Assembly (NCBI GenBank): GCA_030731745.1
Contig: JANQTJ010000014.1
Coordinates: 41,331 to 105,330, forward strand
Length of the DNA stretch: 64,000 nucleotides
Source of the DNA: Flaviramulus sp.
GTDB taxonomy: Bacteria; Bacteroidota; Bacteroidia; Flavobacteriales; Flavobacteriaceae
Direction of reading: 5' to 3'
The translations under genes and the position numbers were made by a program. The notes beneath the pieces were generated by a model. That model worked only from the letters and a program-made list of their open reading frames with translations. It searched no databases and was not told where the DNA came from. This document shows positions 20,445-29,400 of this stretch, piece by piece. Each line of letters begins with the position of its first letter. Position 1 is the stretch's first letter.

Positions 20445-21602
20445 TTACTCTAACCATGATTTATGATAGCTTTCATCGGCTATTTTCATGGCTTCTTCTG
20501 TTACCATTAAAGGCTTAAAAGTATCTACCATAACAGCGAGTTCTTCGGTTTTTGTTTTTCCAATACTTCGCTCTGTAGCCCCTGGGTGTGGACCATGCGG
20601 AATACCTGCTGGATGTAATGATATGTGACCTGCTTCTACATCGTTTCTACTCATAAAATCGCCATCTACGTAATACAAAACCTCATCAGAATCTATATTA
20701 CTGTGATTGTATGGCGCTGGAATAGACTGTGGGTGATAATCGTAAATACGTGGAACAAAACTGCACACAACAAAGGCATCAGTTTCAAAAGTTTGATGTA
20801 CTGGTGGCGGTTGATGGATGCGCCCAGTAATAGGCTCGAAATCGTGAATGGAGAAAGCATATGGATAATTATAACCATCGTATCCAACCACATCAAAAGG
20901 ATGAGAGGCATAAACCATCTCAATAATATCATCTTGCTTTTTAACTTTTATTAAAAAATCACCACTTTCGTTATTGGTCTCAAGCTCGAAAGGTCTGCGG
21001 ATATCTCGTTCGCAAAATGGCGAATGTTCTAATAATTGTCCAAACCAATTACGGTAGTTTTTAGGCGTATAAATAGGCCTGCGAGACTCCACAATAAACA
21101 GCCTATTGTTTTCTGTATCAAAATCAATTTTATAAATAATGCCTCTTGGCACTAATAAATAATCCCCGTATTTGAAATCTAGATTTCCTAAATGAGTTCT
21201 TAATTTACCTGAACCTTTATGGATAAATATAAGCTCATCTGCATCTGTGTTTTTATAAAAATAATCTTGAGTTGATTGCTTTGGCGCTGCAAGAATAATA
21301 GCGCAATCTTTATTTATCAAAATCGTTTTTCTGCTTTCTAAATAATCTATTTCTGGTTTTACTTGAAAACCTTTTAATCGATAAGATTTTATATTATTTA
21401 CTAAAGCTATTTTTGGGGCTACACTGTATTGTTTTTTTATTTCTTTTACTTGTGTTGGGCGTTGCTCGTGGTAACTATTTGTGGACATGCCATCAAACCC
21501 AATGGTTCCGAACAATTGCTCGTAATACAAACTGCCATCTGCTTTTCTAAATTGTGTGTGACGTTTGTGTGGAATTTCTCCTAATTTATGATAAAAAGGC
21601 AT
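20445..21602 (-). CDS. hmgA: Homogentisate 1,2-dioxygenase
   Basis: 385 aa; HKRHTQFRKADGSLYYEQLFGTIGFDG, HPAGIPHGPHPGATE; next to hppD. Confidence 0.93.
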   Translation of the reverse strand: MPFYHKLGEIPHKRHTQFRKADGSLYYEQLFGTIGFDGMSTNSYHEQRPTQVKEIKKQYSVAPKIALVNNIKSYRLKGFQVKPEIDYLESRKTILINKDCAIILAAPKQSTQDYFYKNTDADELIFIHKGSGKLRTHLGNLDFKYGDYLLVPRGIIYKIDFDTENNRLFIVESRRPIYTPKNYRNWFGQLLEHSPFCERDIRRPFELETNNESGDFLIKVKKQDDIIEMVYASHPFDVVGYDGYNYPYAFSIHDFEPITGRIHQPPPVHQTFETDAFVVCSFVPRIYDYHPQSIPAPYNHSNIDSDEVLYYVDGDFMSRNDVEAGHISLHPAGIPHGPHPGATERSIGKTKTEELAVMVDTFKPLMVTEEAMKIADESYHKSWLE

Positions 21603-21657
21603 TTTCTTTAAAATTAAAATGTGTTGTTAAAATATACTAAAGATAGTGAAATTAAAT

Positions 21658-21684
21658 AGATTTCTGCCTTAGCAGAAATGACAA
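21658..21684. repeat. Small palindromic repeat, copy 1
   Basis: AGATTTCTGCcttaGCAGAAATGACAA, perfect 7-bp arms; related to 32010-32040. Confidence 0.6.
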
Positions 21685-21912
21685 TAATGCCTAATTATTC
21701 AGGATTTCTCTTGATAAGAAAATGAAGATGCTGAAGTAAATCTGTCCAAAAAAGTTTCATAATGATACAAATATCGTAATTTTTTTAGAATTTTTGATTT
21801 TCCAGTAAAGCGTAAAATGAACAGTATTAGAAATTTATTTAGATTCTAGATTTCTGGGAAATAACATTTTTAAGAGAAACATCCACAGAAGTGTTTGATT
21901 TTTTTTTTAAAA

Positions 21913-24147
21913 TTAAAACCAAAAACCAATGTTAAAAAACCAAACACTTTGTTTTTCCTCAGGAGAGAAACTATATTTTGCTTGAATTGGACCTAAAAAA
22001 CTATCAATACCATACCCTAATGCATAACCTCGGTAATCTGGCAAGGTTAACCATTCTCCAGTTTCAAAAATATTATCATCTATATTTGCCCAATTGCCTT
22101 CGGCTGTAATGTGGTGCTTTTTATATACCTCGAAATCTGCAATAAATGATGCTTTTACAAAGCTATTACCTGTAAGTGAAATAAAATCGTAACCCACAAA
22201 CGGTATGAAATTATTTATAAAATTATTACCATAACCACCTAAAGCAAAATCTAAAGTTCTAGTAGAATTACTGCCCATTTTAAAACCACCACTTGTTTGT
22301 AAATTAAAAGCAAATTTATCAGAAACACTAAAAGCATAACCCATATCTGCTTTTGCTATGGAAAAGTCTTCAAATACTTCATTAAAATTAGAAGCGTATA
22401 AATACGTATGTAAATCTCCATTAAAATAAACACCTTTTTTGGGGAAATATTTATTGTCATAAGTATCTAATTTTAGATTACCAAAAACACTCAAATAGTC
22501 GGTGTTTTCAAAGAAAAAATCATCTGTAGAATTGTTTCCAAAAATAGTTTCAGATTTAACTTCTAAACGTTTGTGCTCGCCACCAATACTAAATGAAAAA
22601 TCTCTTCTAAACAACGTTTGAAGATAAAACTGATTGGTTTGGTCTCTTAGCTTTACATCAATTTTATTTATTCCAGTAGTTGCTATTTGATTATCATCTA
22701 ATAGTAACTGCGCATTTACATTTTTGTTAAATTGATTGTATCTAGAATTTATACCAATGCTCCAATAAAAACCTTTATCAATTAAATATTCAAAATTATA
22801 CCTCACATTATCCCCCAAAATAACATCAAGTAATGCAACATCGTTTTTAAAAAGTAGTTGTTTTTTAGTTAAGTTTACTAAAGCAGCACTCTTATATAAA
22901 TCGTCATAATGCAAACCAAATTTTATAAAAGTATTTACTTGTGTTTCTTTTAAATTGGCCAATAAATCATAACCTTCTTTATCTTTTGTTGATTTTAATT
23001 GATATTCAAAAGCATCAAAATTGTTGGTGGCTACTAAATTATTAATGCCTTTTTTAAAATCATCATAACTTATTTTTTCTTCGTTTTTAAGTTTTAGTTT
23101 TCCTAAAACGTAAGCTCTTGTGTATTTCTCATTACCTTTTACAGTTATAGTATTTATTATTAAACTATCAATTTGTTTAGGTTTAAGTAACAAAGGATTT
23201 GAATTGGTTTGTAAAACATTTAATGCACTTAGTTTTGATAATGCTTCATTTTTCCCAGCTTCAATTATTTTTGACCCTTCATTAAAAGAAACTACATTAA
23301 AATTATCAATATCTGGTTTTAAATAAATATCTGTTTTATTCACTTTAAACTTCATATCGTTAATGGTTCTGAAGTTGTTTATCTGAATTAAAACTTCAGG
23401 AGCTGATGTTAATTGATCCCGAGAGGCTAAACCGTGTTGCACATCTACGCCTATTATAATATCGATACCTTTTGCTCGTAATTCATCAACCGGATAATTA
23501 TTTACAACACCACCATCAATTAAAAGATTTCCATTAATATTTACTGGTTGAAATAACGATGGTAATGCAGAACTTGCCATGACAGCTTGCGTCAAGTTAC
23601 CGCTATCTAAAACAACTTGTTTTCCCGTTTCGATATTAGTTGCCAAACAAAAAAATGGAATAGGCAATTCACTAAAATTTTCAATTTTATTTACATGTAA
23701 AGTTAATTTTAACAATAAACTATAGGTATTGTAACCCTTTGAAAGTGCTGATGGCAACTTAACTTTAAAATTGTTAAAAGGTAATTTTACTAGATACTTT
23801 TCGGTATTGGCACGTTCGTCAAAAGCGGTTGAAGCTCTTGGCAAATTATCATTTATAATCGCATCAAAATCTACGGTTTTAAATATCGAATCGAGTTGCT
23901 TACCAGAATATCCTGAGGCATAAAGAGAGCCGATAACAGCTCCCATACTAGTTCCTGCAACATAATCAACTTTAATACCCAAACTATCAATTACTTTTAA
24001 AACACCAATATGAGCTAACCCTTTGGCGCCACCTCCACTTAACACCAAACCAACTTTTGGCTCAGGGGTTTTTACTAAATCATTTTGCGCTTTCGCGGAA
24101 AACAAAACTAGTATGCATAGGGTTAATATGATATTTTTAGTTTTCAA
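21913..24147 (-). CDS. Patatin-like phospholipase with C-terminal BamA/Omp85-like barrel
   Basis: VGLVLSGGGAKGLAHIGVL, GTSMGAVIGSLY, DGGVVNNYPVD; POTRA-like and beta-barrel C-terminal half ending WFFNIGFWF. Confidence 0.9.
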   Translation of the reverse strand: MKTKNIILTLCILVLFSAKAQNDLVKTPEPKVGLVLSGGGAKGLAHIGVLKVIDSLGIKVDYVAGTSMGAVIGSLYASGYSGKQLDSIFKTVDFDAIINDNLPRASTAFDERANTEKYLVKLPFNNFKVKLPSALSKGYNTYSLLLKLTLHVNKIENFSELPIPFFCLATNIETGKQVVLDSGNLTQAVMASSALPSLFQPVNINGNLLIDGGVVNNYPVDELRAKGIDIIIGVDVQHGLASRDQLTSAPEVLIQINNFRTINDMKFKVNKTDIYLKPDIDNFNVVSFNEGSKIIEAGKNEALSKLSALNVLQTNSNPLLLKPKQIDSLIINTITVKGNEKYTRAYVLGKLKLKNEEKISYDDFKKGINNLVATNNFDAFEYQLKSTKDKEGYDLLANLKETQVNTFIKFGLHYDDLYKSAALVNLTKKQLLFKNDVALLDVILGDNVRYNFEYLIDKGFYWSIGINSRYNQFNKNVNAQLLLDDNQIATTGINKIDVKLRDQTNQFYLQTLFRRDFSFSIGGEHKRLEVKSETIFGNNSTDDFFFENTDYLSVFGNLKLDTYDNKYFPKKGVYFNGDLHTYLYASNFNEVFEDFSIAKADMGYAFSVSDKFAFNLQTSGGFKMGSNSTRTLDFALGGYGNNFINNFIPFVGYDFISLTGNSFVKASFIADFEVYKKHHITAEGNWANIDDNIFETGEWLTLPDYRGYALGYGIDSFLGPIQAKYSFSPEEKQSVWFFNIGFWF

Positions 24148-24153
24148 AATGTA

Positions 24154-25950
24154 TTATTCTGCATTATGATAATAATTATAAACCTTTTCTGCTCTTGAAA
24201 CTCCAATAACTTCCTCCAACTCATCTAACTTGGCATTCGCAACGCGTTTAGCAGATTTAAAATGTTTTAATAACTCAACGATTGTTTTTTCTCCAACACC
24301 AGCAATCGTTTCAAGCTCTGTATTTAAAGCACTTTTACTGCGTTTATTTCGGTGGTGCTCAATACCAAAACGGTGTGCTTCGTTTCTTAATTGTTGTATA
24401 ATTTTTAAGGTTTCACTTTTCTTATCTAAATATAAGGGAATTGAATCGTTTGGATAGAATAATTCTTCTAAACGTTTTGCAATCCCAATGATGGCAATTT
24501 TTCCTCTTAGATTTAAAGCATCCAAACTTTTTAAAGCGGATGATAATTGTCCCTTTCCTCCATCTATGATGATTAAATGTGGCAAAGGTTGCTCCTCTTC
24601 AAGCATTCTTTTATATCGCCTGTTAACCACTTCTTCCATTGAGGCAAAATCATCAGGCCCAACAACAGTTTTGATGTTAAAGTGGCGATAATCTTTTTTA
24701 CTGGGTTTCCCGTTTTTAAAAACTACACAGGCTGCAACAGGATTGGTGCCTTGTATATTTGAGTTATCAAAACATTCAATGTGTCGTGGCTCTTCAGAAA
24801 GTCTTAAATCTACCTTCATTTGAGCCATAATTCTATTTACATGTCTATCTGGATCGACAATTTTCATTTGTTTAAAACGCTCCATTCTAAAATATTTAGC
24901 GTTACGAAGCGATAAATCCAGAATATGTTTTTTGTCGCCCAATTGCGGTACGGTTACCTTAATATCTTCCCCTAAATCGACTTGAAAAGGCACAAAAATT
25001 TCTTTGCTTTTTGAATGGAATCGCTGCCTAATTTCGGTAATGGCGAGCTCCAATAATTCCTTATCGGTTTCATCTAATTTCTTTTTTATTTCAAGCGTAT
25101 GAGAGCGTATAATGGAGCCGTACGAAAGTTGCAAAAAATTAATATACCCATAACTTTCATCACTTATAATAGTAAAAACATCAACATTACTAATTTTTGG
25201 ATTTACAATAGTAGACTTTGATTGATAATTTTCTAAAACCTCTACTTTTTCCTTTATTTTTTGGGCTTCTTCAAACTGCATATTATCAGCAAAATCTCGC
25301 ATTTGTTTTTTAAACTGCTGCAATGAATCTTTAAAATTTCCTTTCAAGATTTCCTTGATGGCTTTAATGTTTTCATTGTATTCCGCTTCGGTTTCAAGAC
25401 CTTCACAGGGGCCTTTGCAATTTCCCAAATGGTATTCCAAACACACTTTATATTTTCCAGCTTGTATTTTTTCCTCTGCCAAATCATAATTACAGGTTCT
25501 TAAATAATAGAGACCTTTTATTAAATCCAGAAGTGTGTAAACTGTTTTTACACTGGTGTAAGGACCAAAATATTCGCCACCGTTTTTAAAAACTCTTCGT
25601 GTTGAAAAAACTCTTGGAAAACGTTCGTTTTTAATACATATCCATGGATATGATTTATCGTCCTTCAATAATACATTATAGCGTGGTTTGTGTTTTTTAA
25701 TTAAGTTGTTTTCAAGTAAAAGCGCGTCAGTTTCGGTGTCAACAACAATGTGTTTTATATTTACAATTTTTTTTACAAGTACGCGGGTTTTACCGTTATC
25801 GTGGGTTTTAGTAAAATACGAACTAACTCGTTTTTTTAAATTTTTAGCTTTACCTACATAAATAATAGTACCATCTTTATCAAAATATTGATAAACTCCG
25901 GGTTGATTAGGCAAGGTTTGTAATTGTATATCTAAAGCAGGCGTGTCCAT
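24154..25950 (-). CDS. uvrC: Excinuclease ABC subunit C
   Basis: 598 aa; LPNQPGVYQYFDKDGTIIYVGKAKNLKKRVSSYF, ECFDNSNIQGTNPVAACVVF, LIIIDGGKGQLSSA. Confidence 0.96.
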   Translation of the reverse strand: MDTPALDIQLQTLPNQPGVYQYFDKDGTIIYVGKAKNLKKRVSSYFTKTHDNGKTRVLVKKIVNIKHIVVDTETDALLLENNLIKKHKPRYNVLLKDDKSYPWICIKNERFPRVFSTRRVFKNGGEYFGPYTSVKTVYTLLDLIKGLYYLRTCNYDLAEEKIQAGKYKVCLEYHLGNCKGPCEGLETEAEYNENIKAIKEILKGNFKDSLQQFKKQMRDFADNMQFEEAQKIKEKVEVLENYQSKSTIVNPKISNVDVFTIISDESYGYINFLQLSYGSIIRSHTLEIKKKLDETDKELLELAITEIRQRFHSKSKEIFVPFQVDLGEDIKVTVPQLGDKKHILDLSLRNAKYFRMERFKQMKIVDPDRHVNRIMAQMKVDLRLSEEPRHIECFDNSNIQGTNPVAACVVFKNGKPSKKDYRHFNIKTVVGPDDFASMEEVVNRRYKRMLEEEQPLPHLIIIDGGKGQLSSALKSLDALNLRGKIAIIGIAKRLEELFYPNDSIPLYLDKKSETLKIIQQLRNEAHRFGIEHHRNKRSKSALNTELETIAGVGEKTIVELLKHFKSAKRVANAKLDELEEVIGVSRAEKVYNYYHNAE

Positions 25951-25954
25951 TAAA

Positions 25955-25962
25955 TCAAAGGT
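25955..25962 (-). promoter_or_regulatory. Candidate -7 element TACCTTTG for uvrC
   Basis: Minus-strand TAnnTTTG a few nt upstream of the uvrC start. Confidence 0.4.
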
Positions 25963-26035
25963 ATATTAAATTATAGATAATGTAAAAATTAGCTTTCCTT
26001 TTTTACTATCTTGTATATTGAAATTTTAAAAAAAA

Positions 26036-26503
26036 ATGAAAAAAAATATAGTCTTATTAGCTATCATCCTAATTTCGATAAAAGCCATAGCTCAAGAAAA
26101 ATTAAATTTTTATTTGAGTTTTGATCATATAGCACTTTCTGTTAAAAACCTTGATAAATCGGCAGAATTCTACAAAAACACTTTAAATCTTAAGGAAATT
26201 ACGAATAAAACTAAGGCTGATGGTATTAAATGGTTTTCATTAGGTGATGGAAAAGAACTTCATTTAATCTCTACTATAAAAGGAAATATTAAACTTAATA
26301 AAGCGGTCCATTTTGCTGTTACCACATCAGATTTTGATATTTTTATAAAAAAACTGACATTAATGAATGTCAATTATTCAAGTTGGACTGATGAAAATCA
26401 AAAAATAACTATTAGAGCTGATGGCGTAAAACAAGTTTATATACAAGACCCAAATGGCTATTGGTTTGAAGTGAATAGTGTTAAAGATAAATCGATTAAT
26501 TAA
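26036..26503 (+). CDS. VOC (glyoxalase/bleomycin resistance-like) family protein with signal peptide
   Basis: Leader MKKNIVLLAIILISIKAIAQ; FDHIALSVKNLDKSAEFYKNTLNL; VYIQDPNGYWFEV. Confidence 0.82.
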   Translation: MKKNIVLLAIILISIKAIAQEKLNFYLSFDHIALSVKNLDKSAEFYKNTLNLKEITNKTKADGIKWFSLGDGKELHLISTIKGNIKLNKAVHFAVTTSDFDIFIKKLTLMNVNYSSWTDENQKITIRADGVKQVYIQDPNGYWFEVNSVKDKSIN

Positions 26504-26555
26504 TAATTTTTCAATTAACAAATTTCCTAACTTGCACCTATTTTTAATCGAATAA

Positions 26556-27002
26556 ATGAGCAAAAAAATTATTGGAAGGGTTGATAAAATTGACTTCCCA
26601 AAATTAGGTTTATTCAATATCAATGTTAAAGTTGATACAGGCGCATATACCTCAGCAATTCACTGCTCTGAAATTATTCTAGAGGGTACAAATTTGCGCT
26701 GTATTTTTAATAGTGATTATCACCAAAACTTTGGAAAAACAGAAATAATTTTCAATCAATACACAAAAACAAATGTAAAAAGCAGCAACGGATTTAAAGA
26801 AAATCGATTCAAAGTAAAATCAGAAGTTGTATTTTTTGGAAAAACATACAAGATTAACTTAACTTTAAGCACTAGAGACGATATGAAATTTCCTGTATTG
26901 ATAGGTAGGCAATTTTTAAAACAAAAATTTATAGTTGATGTAGATTTAGAAAACGTTTCTTTTTTATACAAAACACATAATGAATATAGTAATACTCTCT
27001 AG
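26556..27002 (+). CDS. Retropepsin-like (RimB/ATP-dependent zinc protease family) protein
   Basis: [12 protein letters not shown] Asp-Thr-Gly motif; PVLIGRQFL; overlaps the rimK start. Confidence 0.8.
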   Translation: MSKKIIGRVDKIDFPKLGLFNINVKVDTGAYTSAIHCSEIILEGTNLRCIFNSDYHQNFGKTEIIFNQYTKTNVKSSNGFKENRFKVKSEVVFFGKTYKINLTLSTRDDMKFPVLIGRQFLKQKFIVDVDLENVSFLYKTHNEYSNTL

Positions 27003-27855
27003 AAACGCACAATTATACTCAACAGAACGCCTTGTAGAAGAAGGCGTAAAAAGGGGGCATAAAGTTGAAGTGATTGATCCCTTAAAATGTGATATCATCA
27101 TTGAAAAGGAAAAACCAACTATTTATTTTAATGATCGTTATTTAGATTATGTAGATGCTATCATTCCAAGAATTGGCACTTCGGTTACTTTTTTTGGATG
27201 CGCCGTTGTAAGACAATTTGAAATGATGGGTGTTTTTACAACCGTAACTTCCGATGCTATAATTCGATCTCGAGATAAATTAAGAAGTTTTCAAAGACTA
27301 TCAAAAGCTGGAATTGGCATGCCAAAAACAGTTTTTACAAACTATTCTCGCGATATCGAAAAAGTCTTATCACACGTTGGAGGCACTCCAGTTATTATTA
27401 AACTTTTAGAGGGAACTCAAGGTTTAGGTGTGGTTTTAGCCGAAACTAAAAATGCTGCTGAATCTGTTTTAGAAGCTTTTAATGGTTTACAAGCAAGAGC
27501 TTTGGTACAAGAATATATAGCCGAAGCTAAAGGTGCCGATTTACGTGCTTTAGTTGTAGATGGGCAAGTTGTAGGTGCTATGAAACGCCAAGGGAAAGAA
27601 GGTGAATTCAGGTCTAATTTACACCGAGGAGGATCGGCAAATATTATAAAATTAAATCACGATGAGCTATCTGTAGCCATGAATGCAGCGAGAGCCTTAA
27701 AACTTCCTGTTTGTGGTGTAGATATGCTACAATCTGCTAGGGGTCCTCTACTTTTGGAAGTAAACTCGACCCCAGGATTAGAAGGCATTGAAGGCGCTAC
27801 CGGACGTAATATTGCCAAAAGCATCATAACTTATATAGAACGAAACAGAAAATAA
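26980..27855 (+). CDS. rimK: RimK-family ATP-grasp alpha-L-glutamate ligase
   Basis: 291 aa; [41 protein letters not shown]-type [22 protein letters not shown]. Confidence 0.92.
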   Translation: MNIVILSRNAQLYSTERLVEEGVKRGHKVEVIDPLKCDIIIEKEKPTIYFNDRYLDYVDAIIPRIGTSVTFFGCAVVRQFEMMGVFTTVTSDAIIRSRDKLRSFQRLSKAGIGMPKTVFTNYSRDIEKVLSHVGGTPVIIKLLEGTQGLGVVLAETKNAAESVLEAFNGLQARALVQEYIAEAKGADLRALVVDGQVVGAMKRQGKEGEFRSNLHRGGSANIIKLNHDELSVAMNAARALKLPVCGVDMLQSARGPLLLEVNSTPGLEGIEGATGRNIAKSIITYIERNRK

Positions 27856-28836
27856 ATGCCTGAAACAAAAAGCGATATATTATATATTTTAGGTGAACAA
27901 ATAAAACCAGGAGAAAGCAAAGAAGTTAATTTTGATGTAGCCAATTTACACACCTCCTCATCTGTAAATGTTCCTGTAATTATTGAGCGTGCAAAAAAAT
28001 CCGGACCAACCGTTTTATTTACTGCCGGCATCCACGGGGATGAAGTTAATGGGGTTGAAATTGTTAGGCAAATTATAGCTAAAGGCATTAATAAACCTAA
28101 AATAGGTACTATTATTTGTATGCCTGTTATTAATATTTTTGGTTTTATAAACTTAAAAAGAGAATTTCCTGATGGTAGAGATTTAAACAGGGTGTTTCCT
28201 GGTAGTCCAACAGGTTCGCTAGCAGGAAGAGTTGCTTATAAATTAGTAGATGAAGTGATCCCGCATGTAGATTATATCATCGATTTTCATACTGGTGGTT
28301 CTGGACGGTTTAATGCACCACAATTGCGCTATTCCAAAGATAATAAAGAGCTTGATATATTAGCAAAAGCTTTTGGAGCACCATTTGTACTATACTCTAA
28401 AAATCTCTCTAAATCCTTTAGAACAACTTGTTATAAGTTAGGAAAATCATTATTGCTTTTTGAGGGTGGAAAATCGTTTCATATTGATGATGTGGTTACA
28501 AACTCTGGGGTAAATGGATCTAAACGTGTTCTCAAACATTTAGGTATGCTTCATGCCAATTTCAAATCCTCTAAACCTAAAAACGAATGTGTTTTTATAA
28601 ACGAAAGTAAATGGCAAAGAGCCAGTTTTTCTGGTATGTTTAGAGCCTCAATCCCTATTGGTTCTTTGGTGAAAAAAGGAGATGTTTTAGGCAATATAAC
28701 AGACCCCTATGGGAAACTTAACTTTTTTGTAAAAGCCGCCAACTCTGGTTATATCATCAATGTTAACGAATCGCCTATTGTTTATCAAGGTGATGCTTTA
28801 TTTCATATTTCTACCAAATTGAAAAGACAACATTAA
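27856..28836 (+). CDS. Succinylglutamate desuccinylase/aspartoacylase family protein
   Basis: TAGIHGDEVNGVEIVRQI, FPDGRDLNRVFPGSPTGS, DFHTGGSGRFNAPQLR zinc-carboxypeptidase-like motifs. Confidence 0.88.
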   Translation: MPETKSDILYILGEQIKPGESKEVNFDVANLHTSSSVNVPVIIERAKKSGPTVLFTAGIHGDEVNGVEIVRQIIAKGINKPKIGTIICMPVINIFGFINLKREFPDGRDLNRVFPGSPTGSLAGRVAYKLVDEVIPHVDYIIDFHTGGSGRFNAPQLRYSKDNKELDILAKAFGAPFVLYSKNLSKSFRTTCYKLGKSLLLFEGGKSFHIDDVVTNSGVNGSKRVLKHLGMLHANFKSSKPKNECVFINESKWQRASFSGMFRASIPIGSLVKKGDVLGNITDPYGKLNFFVKAANSGYIINVNESPIVYQGDALFHISTKLKRQH

Positions 28837-29400
28837 ATGACTAAACTTGAATTACGAAAAAAATATAAAACGCTTCGTAATATTCTATCTAAAAATGATG
28901 TTGATGCGTTAAGTTTAACCATTGCCAATCAGCTTTTAAAATTACCCGTATGGGATTATTTATTTTACCATATTTTTCTTTCTATTGAAGAAAAAAAAGA
29001 GGTGAATACGGATTTTATTTTGAATATTTTATCAGGTAAAGACAAGCATATATTGATAAGTAAAAGTGATTTTGAAACTGGAAATATGATACATTTTTTA
29101 TTAACTGATAATATAATTATTAAAAAGAACAGTTATAATATTCCAGAACCTGTTGATGGTATCGAAATTTCTAATGATAAAATTGATGTTGTTTTTATGC
29201 CGCTTCTAGCATTTGATAAAACAGGAAACCGTGTTGGTTATGGTAAAGGTTTTTACGATCGTTTTTTAGTAAATTGTAAACCTGAAACCATAAAAATTGG
29301 ATTATCGTTTTTTGAAGCCGAAAACGAAATTACCGATATTTTTGAGAATGATATAAAATTGGATTATTGCGTAACTCCCGATAAGGTGTATCAGTTTTAA
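28837..29400 (+). CDS. 5-formyltetrahydrofolate cyclo-ligase
   Basis: MPLLAFDKTGNRVGYGKGFYDRFL motif. Confidence 0.92.
   Translation: MTKLELRKKYKTLRNILSKNDVDALSLTIANQLLKLPVWDYLFYHIFLSIEEKKEVNTDFILNILSGKDKHILISKSDFETGNMIHFLLTDNIIIKKNSYNIPEPVDGIEISNDKIDVVFMPLLAFDKTGNRVGYGKGFYDRFLVNCKPETIKIGLSFFEAENEITDIFENDIKLDYCVTPDKVYQF

Noticed and set aside
20625-20954. 109-aa + ORF opposite hmgA, with a further minus frame at 20693-20932
   Set aside because: Overlapping alternative frames within hmgA; not credible genes.
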